Of a DNA stretch of 64,000 nt, positions 7,222 to 14,616 are shown one piece after another. Source of the DNA: G958296245 sp965262055 (lineage in GTDB: Bacteria > Chloroflexota > Dehalococcoidia > Lucifugimonadales > G958296245); contig CBDHEI010000002.1 in assembly GCA_965262055.1 (NCBI GenBank), positions 3,162,001-3,226,000 of the forward strand, written 5' to 3'. The notes beneath the pieces were generated by a model. It saw only the letters and a list, made by a program, of their open reading frames with translations, ran no database searches and was not told where the DNA came from. Positions within the stretch are counted from its first letter, which is position 1. Each line of letters starts with the position of its first letter. Position numbers and translations under genes: made by a program.

Positions 7222-9077
7222 TAGTCGTGCCCTTCGTCCGGCTCGTTCACCGGCTCGAAGGACCATGCGTATATCGAGACGATCGTGATTGCGAGGCCGA
7301 TGGCGCCGACGATTTTGCCCGCCCAGGTGGCGCTGTATACGAGGCCGTAGGCTCCTATCAGCAGGCCCGTGGACGCCAAGAGCGGCCAGTATGAGGGCTG
7401 CGGAAGGTGTATGCCGTGGCCGTTGTCCTCGGAGGCGCCTGCCACCGGAACGGTGCTGACCCGCTGACGCTTCTGCATCCAGAACGGGTCTATTCCGTGC
7501 ACGACGGGGATCTGCTCGAAGTTGTACTCCGGGGGCGGGGAGGGGATGGACCACTCCAGGGTCCGTCCGTCCCAAGGATCCGGACCGGCCAGCTCGCCCT
7601 TCCTGGCGCTGCGCACCATGTTGATGATGAGCACCAGAATGCCCGCGGCCAGGACGGCGGAGCCCAGAGAGGAGATGAGGTTCCAGAAGTCCCAGCCCAT
7701 ATCGGAGTCAAATGAGTGGATGCGGCGGGGCATGCCGTCCAGTCCGACGAAGTGCATCGGGAAGAAGGTGATGTTCATGCCTATGAACACCAGCCAGAAG
7801 TTGAGCTTGCCCATCGCCTCGTTCATGAGGCGTCCGGTGATCTTGGGGAACCAGTAGTAGGCGCCCGCGGCGATAGCCATGATGCTGCCGCCGAAGAGCA
7901 CGTAGTGGATGTGGGCGACGATGAAGTAGGTGTCCTGCTGCTGGGCGTCCGAGGCGGCGGAGGAGTGCATGACGCCGCTCAGGCCGCCGATGATAAACAG
8001 GAAGATGAAGCCGATCGCGAAGAGCATCGGGGTCCTCAAGTCTATGGACCCCTTCCACATCGTGCCTATCCAGTTAAATATCTTGACGCCAGTGGGCACC
8101 GCAATGGCCATCGTGCTCAGGGCGAAAACCGAGTTGGCCACAGGGCCGAGCCCCACGGTGAACATGTGGTGGCTCCAGACCATCCAGCCCATGAAGCCGA
8201 TGATGACGCCGGACAGGACGACGACGGGATAGCCGAAGAGCGGCTTGCGGGAGAAGGTTGGGATGATCTCCGAGACTATTCCCATGGCAGGCAGGATCAG
8301 GATGTAGACCTCCGGGTGGCCGAAGATCCAGAAGAGGTGCTGCCAGAGCAGGGGATTGGCGCCGGCTCCGGTGCTAAAGAAGTTCATCCCGAAGAAGCGG
8401 TCGAACATCAACTCGATGAGCGCCACCGTTATTACCGGGAAGGCCAGCACCAGCAGGAAAGAAGTGACGAGGGTCATCCACGTAAAGAGAGGCATCCGCA
8501 TCAGCGACATGCCCGGGGCGCGCATGTTGACTATCGTCACGATGAAGTTGAAGGCCGCGGCCAGCGAAGCGATACCCAGCACCTGCAGGCTGACGGCCCA
8601 GAAGTCGATGCCGTGGCCTGGGTTGAAGTCGCTGCCCGTGATCGGAGCGTACCCGAACCAGCCCGCGTTGGGCGCTCCGCCCAAGAACCAGCTCAGCTTG
8701 AGGAGGATCGCGCCTGCCAGGAAGGTCCAGTAGCTGAAGGCGTTCAGACGTGGGAAGGCCACGTCCCTGGCGCCTATCTGCAGCGGTATGACGAAGTTGA
8801 AGAACGCTGCTCCTAGGGGCATGACGCCCAGGAAGATCATCGTCGTGGCGTGCATGGTAAAGAGCTGGTTGAAGACCTCCGGGCTGACGAGGTCCTGCTC
8901 CGGCCGGGCGAGCTGGACGCGCATGTACAGCGCCTCCAGGCCTCCTGTAATGAACAGGATGAACGCCGACACACCGTAGAGGATGCCGATCTTCTTGTGG
9001 TCTATGGTAGTCAGCCATGCCATCACCCCCGTGGGGTGGGCCGGCCTCTTTGGCAGCGGTATAGCGAGCGTAGTCAT
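7221..9077 (-). CDS. ctaD: Cytochrome c oxidase subunit I
   Basis: The haem-copper catalytic subunit reducing O2 at the membrane. Hallmarks are the haem a ligand in FTMHATTMIFLG, the CuB/Tyr crosslink motif GHPEVYILILP, the CuB histidine pair in VWSHHMFTVGL and the haem a/a3 ligands in VAHIHYVLFGG. Length of 618 residues is normal for the caa3 type. The ATG has GAGGTAG upstream. A three-hairpin repeat separates it from ctaC. Confidence 0.97.
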   Translation of the reverse strand: MTTLAIPLPKRPAHPTGVMAWLTTIDHKKIGILYGVSAFILFITGGLEALYMRVQLARPEQDLVSPEVFNQLFTMHATTMIFLGVMPLGAAFFNFVIPLQIGARDVAFPRLNAFSYWTFLAGAILLKLSWFLGGAPNAGWFGYAPITGSDFNPGHGIDFWAVSLQVLGIASLAAAFNFIVTIVNMRAPGMSLMRMPLFTWMTLVTSFLLVLAFPVITVALIELMFDRFFGMNFFSTGAGANPLLWQHLFWIFGHPEVYILILPAMGIVSEIIPTFSRKPLFGYPVVVLSGVIIGFMGWMVWSHHMFTVGLGPVANSVFALSTMAIAVPTGVKIFNWIGTMWKGSIDLRTPMLFAIGFIFLFIIGGLSGVMHSSAASDAQQQDTYFIVAHIHYVLFGGSIMAIAAGAYYWFPKITGRLMNEAMGKLNFWLVFIGMNITFFPMHFVGLDGMPRRIHSFDSDMGWDFWNLISSLGSAVLAAGILVLIINMVRSARKGELAGPDPWDGRTLEWSIPSPPPEYNFEQIPVVHGIDPFWMQKRQRVSTVPVAGASEDNGHGIHLPQPSYWPLLASTGLLIGAYGLVYSATWAGKIVGAIGLAITIVSIYAWSFEPVNEPDEGHD

Positions 9078-9120
9078 CTTCTGGCTACCTCATTCATTCC
9101 TGCTAGTACGTCCAAACGTG

Positions 9121-9254
9121 GTGGAGGAATCCTTCCAGACCTTCCTTCAGATCCCTTCCTGGACAGGAAGGGTAGAGATTTTGTATGTGAGGGATACCCT
9201 CAGACTCCCGGCAAAGGGGCTCCGCCCCTCTGCACACGCCGTATTTTAGCAGCC
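9121..9254 (-). repeat. Three-hairpin intergenic repeat, copy A
   Basis: About 135 bases between ctaC and ctaD, with two close relatives in the hyu region. The conserved core has TGAGGG-ATA-CCCTCA and AGGGGC-TCC-GCCCCT hairpins linked by GACTCCCGGCAA. A third hairpin here is CCCTTCCT/AGGAAGGG, with a four-base loop. The repeat fills almost the whole gap between two collinear minus-strand genes. It could be a terminator or attenuator, an RNA processing site or a non-autonomous mobile repeat. Confidence 0.85.
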
Positions 9255-9279
9255 TACTAAGATTCGGGCCGCGGCCCGT

Positions 9280-10347
9280 CTACTTTAGCCCCCGCAGATA
9301 GGCTACGAGCGCGGAGATATCCGCTTCTGTCAGTTCTCTGGCGGGGTCGTTGTAGACCTCTGCGTCCCTGGCCATAAGGTTGCCCGGCTTGACGTCGGCG
9401 GGATCCTCCAACCACTTGCGCAGATTGGCTTGCGTATTCTCCATAATACCGGCGGCGATGTGGCCCCTGCTGGCGACGTGCGTAAGGTTGGGCCCTTGCT
9501 CACCCCGGGCTCTCGTTGAGCCCGCCACGGTGTGGCAGGACCAGCACCGGGCGTCGCCTTCGAAGAGGTTCTTACCAGCGATTGCGAGCGGGTCGGTGGG
9601 GACTGCCGCGTCCTGCGCCTGCGCGGTGAGCCAGGTATCGAACTCCTCCTGCGGATGGACGATTACCCGGAACCTCATGTTGGCGTGGGCGACTCCGCAG
9701 AACTCGGCGCACTGTCCGTAGTACTCGCCGGGCTTCTCGGCCAGGATCCACATCGTGTTCGGATGGTTCGGCACGAGGTCGACCTTGCCGGCGATCTTCG
9801 GGATCCAGAAGCTGTGCAGCACGTCCTTGGAGTCCAGGTTGATGTTGATGACCTCGTCGACGGGTATATGGAGCTCGTTCGAGACTACCGTCGTGGCGTC
9901 GGAGCCGTCGGGATGGGGATAGTTGAACTCCCACCACCACTGGTGGCCGACGACATCGATGGTAAGGGAGTCGGGATCCGGGGAGTTAGCGTTGTCGAAG
10001 ATGGTGGTGACCGTGGGCACCGCGACGACGGCTAGGATGAGCGCCGGGGCTACTGTCCAGCCTATCTCGAGCGGGGTGTTCCCGTGGGTCTGCTCCGGGT
10101 CCGGGTCGCCCGGCTTCCGCCTGAACTTGACCGCCGCGTAGATGAGGATGCCCTCTACGACTATGAATACGAAGACCGCGGTCCACAGGATCCAGTAGAA
10201 GAGGGTTAGCTGCGACCGGGCCACCGGGCCCGTAGTGTCGAAGGTCGACTGGTTGTGCTCAGGAGTACAGCCTACGGCCAGCAGGACCAACAGCACGGCC
10301 AGCACGACGATTGCCAGCCTAGACGAGTAGCGGTCTATCTTCGACAT
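9280..10347 (-). CDS. ctaC: Cytochrome c oxidase subunit II with fused cytochrome c domain (caa3 type)
   Basis: A lipoprotein-type signal (LLAVGC, Cys27) and a second membrane helix precede the CuA domain. CuA ligands are in VLHSFWIPK and CAEFCGVAHANM. A C-terminal cytochrome c domain carries CWSCH for haem attachment and a later methionine ligand candidate in PGNLMA. This fusion defines caa3-type oxidases, which take electrons from membrane or soluble cytochrome c. It is the first gene of the operon. The 289-base gap upstream, shared with DUF2203, holds no other gene. Confidence 0.96.
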   Translation of the reverse strand: MSKIDRYSSRLAIVVLAVLLVLLAVGCTPEHNQSTFDTTGPVARSQLTLFYWILWTAVFVFIVVEGILIYAAVKFRRKPGDPDPEQTHGNTPLEIGWTVAPALILAVVAVPTVTTIFDNANSPDPDSLTIDVVGHQWWWEFNYPHPDGSDATTVVSNELHIPVDEVININLDSKDVLHSFWIPKIAGKVDLVPNHPNTMWILAEKPGEYYGQCAEFCGVAHANMRFRVIVHPQEEFDTWLTAQAQDAAVPTDPLAIAGKNLFEGDARCWSCHTVAGSTRARGEQGPNLTHVASRGHIAAGIMENTQANLRKWLEDPADVKPGNLMARDAEVYNDPARELTEADISALVAYLRGLK

Positions 10348-10636
10348 GCAGCCTTAATGCCTCTCCTCCGGCCCGGGGACTCCCGGAAGCCGGACAGAAT
10401 CTATCAAAGCGTGACTTTGGCCGTCAAGCCCACTGCGGGCCTGTCCAACGGCAACCGCTACACTATGCGCGAGGCTGTTTGTGCAAAGTTTCACAAGAAT
10501 AGCACTGTCAGACTTCCGGGTCAACGTCCAATCCTTAGTATTCGCGATGCGTTAAGGGACTGGCGGCGGAGCGGCGCCGGGGTGGTATATTGGGGCTGAA
10601 CGCAATACCGCCTGTGGGCGGCGCTAACGGGGAGTC

Positions 10637-11035
10637 ATGGCTGACAGGTACTTCACGCTGGAAGAGGCGCAGGGGCTGGTAGGTTGGCTAGAAGAGAGCT
10701 TCGGGGCCATGCGCCCGTTCGTCCGGCGGCTCTCGGACCTGGAGAAAGAATTGGTGGAGCTACGGGGCCGGATGGGTTCGAATGGAGGCAGCGAGCTGGG
10801 GGGCCGGCTGAGCCGCATTCAGAGTGAGCTGAACGAGGCAATCGCCTCAATACAGCGTGGGATAGCCGCCATAACGGAGGAGGGGATCATCGTGCGGCGC
10901 GTGGAGGACGGCCTGGTGGACTTCCCGGCGCTGCGCGAGGGGAGAGAAGTCCACCTGTGCTGGCGTTCGGGCGAGGCGAAGATCGACTACTGGCACGAGG
11001 TCGACGCCGGAATCGCCGGACGCCAGCCTCTCTAG
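10637..11035 (+). CDS. DUF2203 family protein
   Basis: A 132-residue protein ending in the family pattern GLVDFPALREGREVHLCWR-GE-YWHEVDAGIAGRQPL. The N-terminal half is helical (FTLEEAQGLVGWLEE and a heptad-like linker). Function of the family is unknown. It starts with ATG after GGGGAG; a TATATT about 50 bases upstream may be its -10 box. The last four bases (CTAG) are shared with the stop of the convergent GYD gene. Confidence 0.85.
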   Translation: MADRYFTLEEAQGLVGWLEESFGAMRPFVRRLSDLEKELVELRGRMGSNGGSELGGRLSRIQSELNEAIASIQRGIAAITEEGIIVRRVEDGLVDFPALREGREVHLCWRSGEAKIDYWHEVDAGIAGRQPL

Positions 11036-11349
11036 CCGCCGCCCGCGTCATCCTCGGCGTGGGAGCCCATTATCTGGTGTATGTATATGCTGACGTCGAA
11101 GGCCGGCATGCTCATGAGGCTGAGGGTGCCACGTGAACCGAACTCCGCCGAGATCCGGGCCACGGTCTCGTTGTCGGGGGCCTGCAGCACGGTGACGAAG
11201 TCGTAAAGACCCAGCACCACGTATTGCGCGATGACCCTGGCTCCGAAGGATTCGATCTCCTTGTTGACCTCCAGGACGCGCTGCGGCCGCTCCTTTACGG
11301 TCTTTCTGCCCTCCTCGGTGAGCGTTCCCATGAGTATGTATGTGGCCAT
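11032..11349 (-). CDS. GYD domain protein
   Basis: A 105-residue alpha/beta protein of the GYD family (ferredoxin-like fold, role unknown). It starts MATYILMGTLTEEG and has GLYDFVTVLQAPDNETVARI in place of the eponymous Gly-Tyr-Asp motif (here GLYD). A strong GGAGGT ribosome site five bases before the ATG fixes the start. The acidic/glycine tail (HAEDDAGGG) is probably unstructured. Confidence 0.85.
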   Translation of the reverse strand: MATYILMGTLTEEGRKTVKERPQRVLEVNKEIESFGARVIAQYVVLGLYDFVTVLQAPDNETVARISAEFGSRGTLSLMSMPAFDVSIYIHQIMGSHAEDDAGGG

Positions 11350-11494
11350 CAGGTACCTCCTATGGACGGGCTGCCATTCTAGGATCTGGCCAGTTGCAAA
11401 GTCAACGCGAGCGCCGAGCATCGACCACGCGTAGGGCGCATCTAAGGGATAAGCAGCTAATGTATAGCTACACGAGCACTAGGGAAAGAGGGCA

Positions 11495-12300
11495 GTGAAC
11501 CGTCTACGCCTTGCCTGGGCCGGTGTAGCGGCTGCTGTGCTGATAGGGGTGGCGGTGCTGATTGCCGTCGCGCTGAACGTCGGGCGGACGAGCCCGGAGC
11601 GAGATGCGGCTGGTCCGGCAGTCTCGGGCGACGCGACGTCTCCACAGACAGAAGCTTCTTCGGAAGCCGCGCGGGGCGAGACGCAGGAACCGTCGACAGC
11701 AGCGACGGACACGGAGAGTGCGGACGCTTCGGGTACGGTCTCCCCCGGAGACGACGAGGAGGTCGTGCTAACGGACCCGCTGGGAGGGGTCGGGATGGAC
11801 CCCTCTGTGGCGGAGGCGTTCCCGGACTTTGCGCGGGTACTGGGTAAGGACGACATTCTCCCGATCTACGACCCGGTACTGGTCCGCGCCGAGGAGGCGG
11901 GCCTGCAGGACGATGACCACGTGATGGGGCTGGCGATAGACGGGGAGGCCAGGGCCTACCCTGTGAGGGAGCTCTTCTCGCGGGAGATGGTCAACGATGA
12001 GGTTGCGGGCGTGCCAGTGCTGGTCACGTGGTGACCGATCTGCAACACCGGTCTCGTGCACGACCGGCGGATCGAAGGCAAGGCCCACGTGTTCGGGAAC
12101 TTCGGGAAGCTGTACCTGAAGGCGATGACGTGGTGGGACCACGAGACCGGCAGCGTCTGGTCGCAACCCTTGGGGCAGGCGCTCAAGGGTCCCTACAAAG
12201 GAACACGGCTGGAGATGATCCCGGTGGCGGTACTGCCCTGGAAGTCATGGAGGAACGAGCACCCCGACACCTTGGTGTTGAAGGTGGACAACCCTTTCGA
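11495..12300 (+). pseudogene. DUF3179 protein, 5' part, with in-frame TGA at a conserved Cys; split by IS1182
   Basis: GTG start after AAAGAGGG, a single membrane anchor (residues 7-27), an acidic Ser/Thr-rich linker, then the DUF3179 domain (DPVLVRAEEAGLQDDD, GLAIDGEARAYPVREL). The frame meets TGA at 12032 inside VTW-stop-PICNTG, exactly where the family usually has the first Cys of a CPxC pair. Homology continues unbroken past it (HVFGNFGKLYLKAMTW, WSQPLGQALKG, HPDTLVLKVDNPF). So the TGA may encode selenocysteine, or be a nonsense mutation. The gene is then split by an insertion element; without it the frame runs on to give 398 residues. Confidence 0.85.
12032..12067 (+). promoter_or_regulatory. 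Candidate UGA-selenocysteine codon with SECIS-like hairpin
   Basis: The TGA is followed 13 bases later by a perfect 6-base-pair stem (CCGGTC/GACCGG) with the 8-base loop TCGTGCAC, which contains GU. The loop G lies 22 bases after the TGA, within the range for bacterial SECIS elements. No bulged U in the stem is obvious. No selenocysteine machinery is in the window, so this rests on codon position and hairpin alone. Confidence 0.4.
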
Positions 12301-13983
12301 ACCTGTCTCACAAAGGGTTGTTGGTGGTGATGGGGAGCACTGCATTGGTTGGTCGGATCCGCTGGGGGCCGGGTTGGCGTGTCATGGCAGTCCGTGTGCG
12401 GGGAGGATGGCGGTCTGGCGCTCCTGGCATCCCCAGATTCGGGCCGAAGTTGCCGTCCAAGAGGTACGTCCGTGACGCCACATGTCCGCCCCGGCCCGCC
12501 AGATGCGCCAGAGGGTGCGCAGGTTGAAGGCCGTGGCCAGCAGCGTCCATTCGGCCGCGACATTGGCGATGCCGCGCAGCAGGAACCTGCGGCCTGCCTG
12601 CTGGTCTTTGATGATCCCGAAGACCGGCTCGATCAGCCCTTGCCTGCGCTCATAGGACCGGCTCGCCTCCTCGGTCGACATCCACTCACGGTGGACACGC
12701 AGCGCAGCATCGTGAGGCCCTATCTCCAGTGCGCGACCATAACGAGCGTCCTTCGTACAGGTCCCGAAGGCAGGACACGCCCGGCAGACGGCGCCGGAGG
12801 CCCGGTACCGCCGCATCGGCACCCCATGATTGCGCTTGATGCGTATGAAGCGCAACGCCTGACCCTGGGGGCATCTATAGCTGTCGCTGCTCTCGTCGTA
12901 GGTGAATCGGTCCTTGTGGTACGGACGCCGCAGCGCACGGCGCTGGGACTCTGGCATCGCCACCCGCTGGCCCCTGCTGGCGCACTCCTCCAGCGCCTGC
13001 CCCGAATGGTAGCCCGCATCGGCCAACGTCATGTCCGCCCTGGCGCCCGTATTGTCCTCGGCCTTGTCCAGCATCGGAGTCAACTGGCCGTGGTCGTCCG
13101 GTTCGTCCACCACCTCGACCGCCGTGATCAGCATGCCTGCACGCTGTCCGTCGGCAGTCCGTGCGGGCGAGGCCATCGCCTGCGCGTTGTAGCCGGGCAT
13201 GACGCCCTGGCGTGTCTTCATCAGACGAGCCTCTCGGTCGGTCAGGTTGATGCGCCGTCCCTCCTCGTTCGAAAGATCGTCCATCGCCTGGCGCACCTGC
13301 TCTCTCAGGACCCTGTTGTCGTACAACTCCTGCGGCAACTGGGCGGTTGGAGCATCCTCTCCCGATTCGTTCTGGGACTCCAGGTCGCTTATCGCACGCT
13401 CAAGCCGCTCCAAGAGCCGCCGCAGTCCCTCCGCATCGTATGTCCTGGCCTTCGATGCGTTGGCTCCAACCTTCGTCCCGTCCACCGCCTGCAACGCCAG
13501 GTCCACCAACTCCATCTTCACCGCCATCCGAACCGTACGCTTGAACAGCCTCCTCATCGCCTGGCGGTGGCTCTTGTAGAACCTCCAGAGTGTGTTGTGG
13601 TCCGGATATTGCACGCACGTCAACCACAGGTACGGTATCTGGTCCCGGCAGGCCGCCTCCAACTTGCGGCACGAGCGCACTCCGGTCATGAAGCCGTACA
13701 GCCACACGCTCAACAGCGCTCGAGGATGGTACGAAGGAGGCCCAAGATCACCTCCGTCTATTTCCACCCCAAGCTCCGCCCAGTCCTCTCGGTCGAGTGC
13801 GTCCACCACCTCGGCCACGAACCGCGAAGGGTGCTCGGCAGGGATCAGGTCGCCCAGGCTCGGAGGCATCAGCCACATCTGTTCTCGGTCCATCGCTCGC
13901 AGCGGCATCCATCTCTCCATCGCGGCCAGGATGGCCACAACTATATTCTTCCATACCCCACTGCACGACTTATGAGACAGGCT
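12301..13983. mobile_element. IS1182-family insertion sequence, intact, inside DUF3179
   Basis: About 1.68 kb with imperfect terminal inverted repeats (CCTGTCTCACAA at the left, CCTGTCTCATAA at the right) and one transposase gene on the minus strand. The flanks are direct repeats CTTTCGA (12294-12300 and 13984-13990). Removing the element and one copy joins DNPF to ELTYDPFEF in frame, which fixes both ends to within a base or two. The single intact transposase gene and exact duplication suggest a recent insertion. Confidence 0.92.
12382..13938 (-). CDS. IS1182-family transposase
   Basis: A 518-residue DDE transposase. The N-terminal DUF772-type region (LMPPSLGDLIPAEHPSRFV, SYHPRALLSVWLYGF) is followed by the catalytic core: Asp in AVDGTKVGANAS, Asp in TLADAGYHSG and Glu in RQGLIEPVFGIIK. 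A cysteine-rich segment (CRACPAFGTC) lies between the second Asp and the Glu, as in this family. The frame is uninterrupted, so the enzyme may be active. Confidence 0.95.
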   Translation of the reverse strand: MAILAAMERWMPLRAMDREQMWLMPPSLGDLIPAEHPSRFVAEVVDALDREDWAELGVEIDGGDLGPPSYHPRALLSVWLYGFMTGVRSCRKLEAACRDQIPYLWLTCVQYPDHNTLWRFYKSHRQAMRRLFKRTVRMAVKMELVDLALQAVDGTKVGANASKARTYDAEGLRRLLERLERAISDLESQNESGEDAPTAQLPQELYDNRVLREQVRQAMDDLSNEEGRRINLTDREARLMKTRQGVMPGYNAQAMASPARTADGQRAGMLITAVEVVDEPDDHGQLTPMLDKAEDNTGARADMTLADAGYHSGQALEECASRGQRVAMPESQRRALRRPYHKDRFTYDESSDSYRCPQGQALRFIRIKRNHGVPMRRYRASGAVCRACPAFGTCTKDARYGRALEIGPHDAALRVHREWMSTEEASRSYERRQGLIEPVFGIIKDQQAGRRFLLRGIANVAAEWTLLATAFNLRTLWRIWRAGADMWRHGRTSWTATSARIWGCQERQTAILPAHGLP

Positions 13984-13990
13984 CTTTCGA

Positions 13991-14381
13991 GTTGACCTAC
14001 GATCCGTTCGAGTTCACCCAGGACATCTACGTGCTTGGGGTCTCGCTGGGTGAGGACGCCAAAGCGTACCCCTGGCCGGCGGTCAGCGCCGAGGTAGCGG
14101 TGAACGACCGGCTTGGGGAAGTGCCACTGCTGGTATACGCCAACTCCGAAACGAGGGCGGCACACATCTACGTGAGGCGCGCCGGGGGCAGGGAGCTGGA
14201 GTTCGTCTGGCGCGATGGGGCGCTCACCGACGTGGAGACGGGCTCGACCTGGGACCCCGGAACCGGGAGCGCGGTCAAGGGAGAGCTTCGCGGCGAGGTG
14301 TTGAAGCAGGTGCCGTACGCGACTGCCTTCGACTGGGCGTGGGCCGACTTCTACCCCGACACGGCGGTATACGGCCAGTAG
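13991..14381 (+). pseudogene. DUF3179 protein, 3' part (beyond IS1182)
   Basis: Continuation of the split DUF3179 gene: ELTYDPFEFTQDIYVLGVSLGEDAKAYP, then a second domain-like repeat of the family (VNDRLGEVPLLVYANSE) and a C-terminal AFDWAWADFYPDTAVYGQ. The frame is intact to the stop. It has no start of its own and is probably silent while the insertion is present. The preserved frame implies that the disruption is young. Confidence 0.85.
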
Positions 14382-14396
14382 CCAGGGGCGCTACAG

Positions 14397-14606
14397 CTAC
14401 CTCCTTCGCACCTCTGGGAAGGTGTAGCCGTGCCTGGGCACCCAGTAGCTCAGCCATAACTGTTCGCAGTCGGGGCTGTGGAATACACGACGCTGTCCCT
14501 GGTGCTCCGACACCCACTGCCGACGCGGGATCATCTGGCCGCAGAACTCGCAGTTCTGCACCTTCGTCTCCCACCAGTCCAGATCGAGAAGCTCCCAAGA
14601 GCCCAC
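14397..14606 (-). CDS. Small putative zinc-binding protein (TRASH/MYM-like cysteines)
   Basis: A 69-residue protein with CEFCG (Cys19, Cys22) and HSPDC (His43, Cys47), a spacing like small TRASH or MYM-type zinc sites. It is rich in Trp and Arg. The GTG start follows a strong AGGAGGG. It lies ten bases after hyuB on the same strand, so it is likely the last gene of the hyu operon. I do not recognise a named family; a role with HyuA/HyuB is inferred from position. Confidence 0.65.
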   Translation of the reverse strand: MGSWELLDLDWWETKVQNCEFCGQMIPRRQWVSEHQGQRRVFHSPDCEQLWLSYWVPRHGYTFPEVRRR

Positions 14607-14616
14607 GTATCCCTCC

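Noticed and set aside
6460..7575. Subunit III start inside ctaD
   Set aside because: The upstream part is an out-of-frame reading of ctaD; the ATG that overlaps the ctaD stop gives the normal N-terminus.
11032..11035. CTAG shared by two convergent stop codons as a regulatory feature
   Set aside because: A simple consequence of tight convergent packing; nothing else supports a function.
12349..13995. A 548-codon plus-strand frame across the IS1182 element
   Set aside because: It is antisense to a clear DDE transposase and has no domain of its own.
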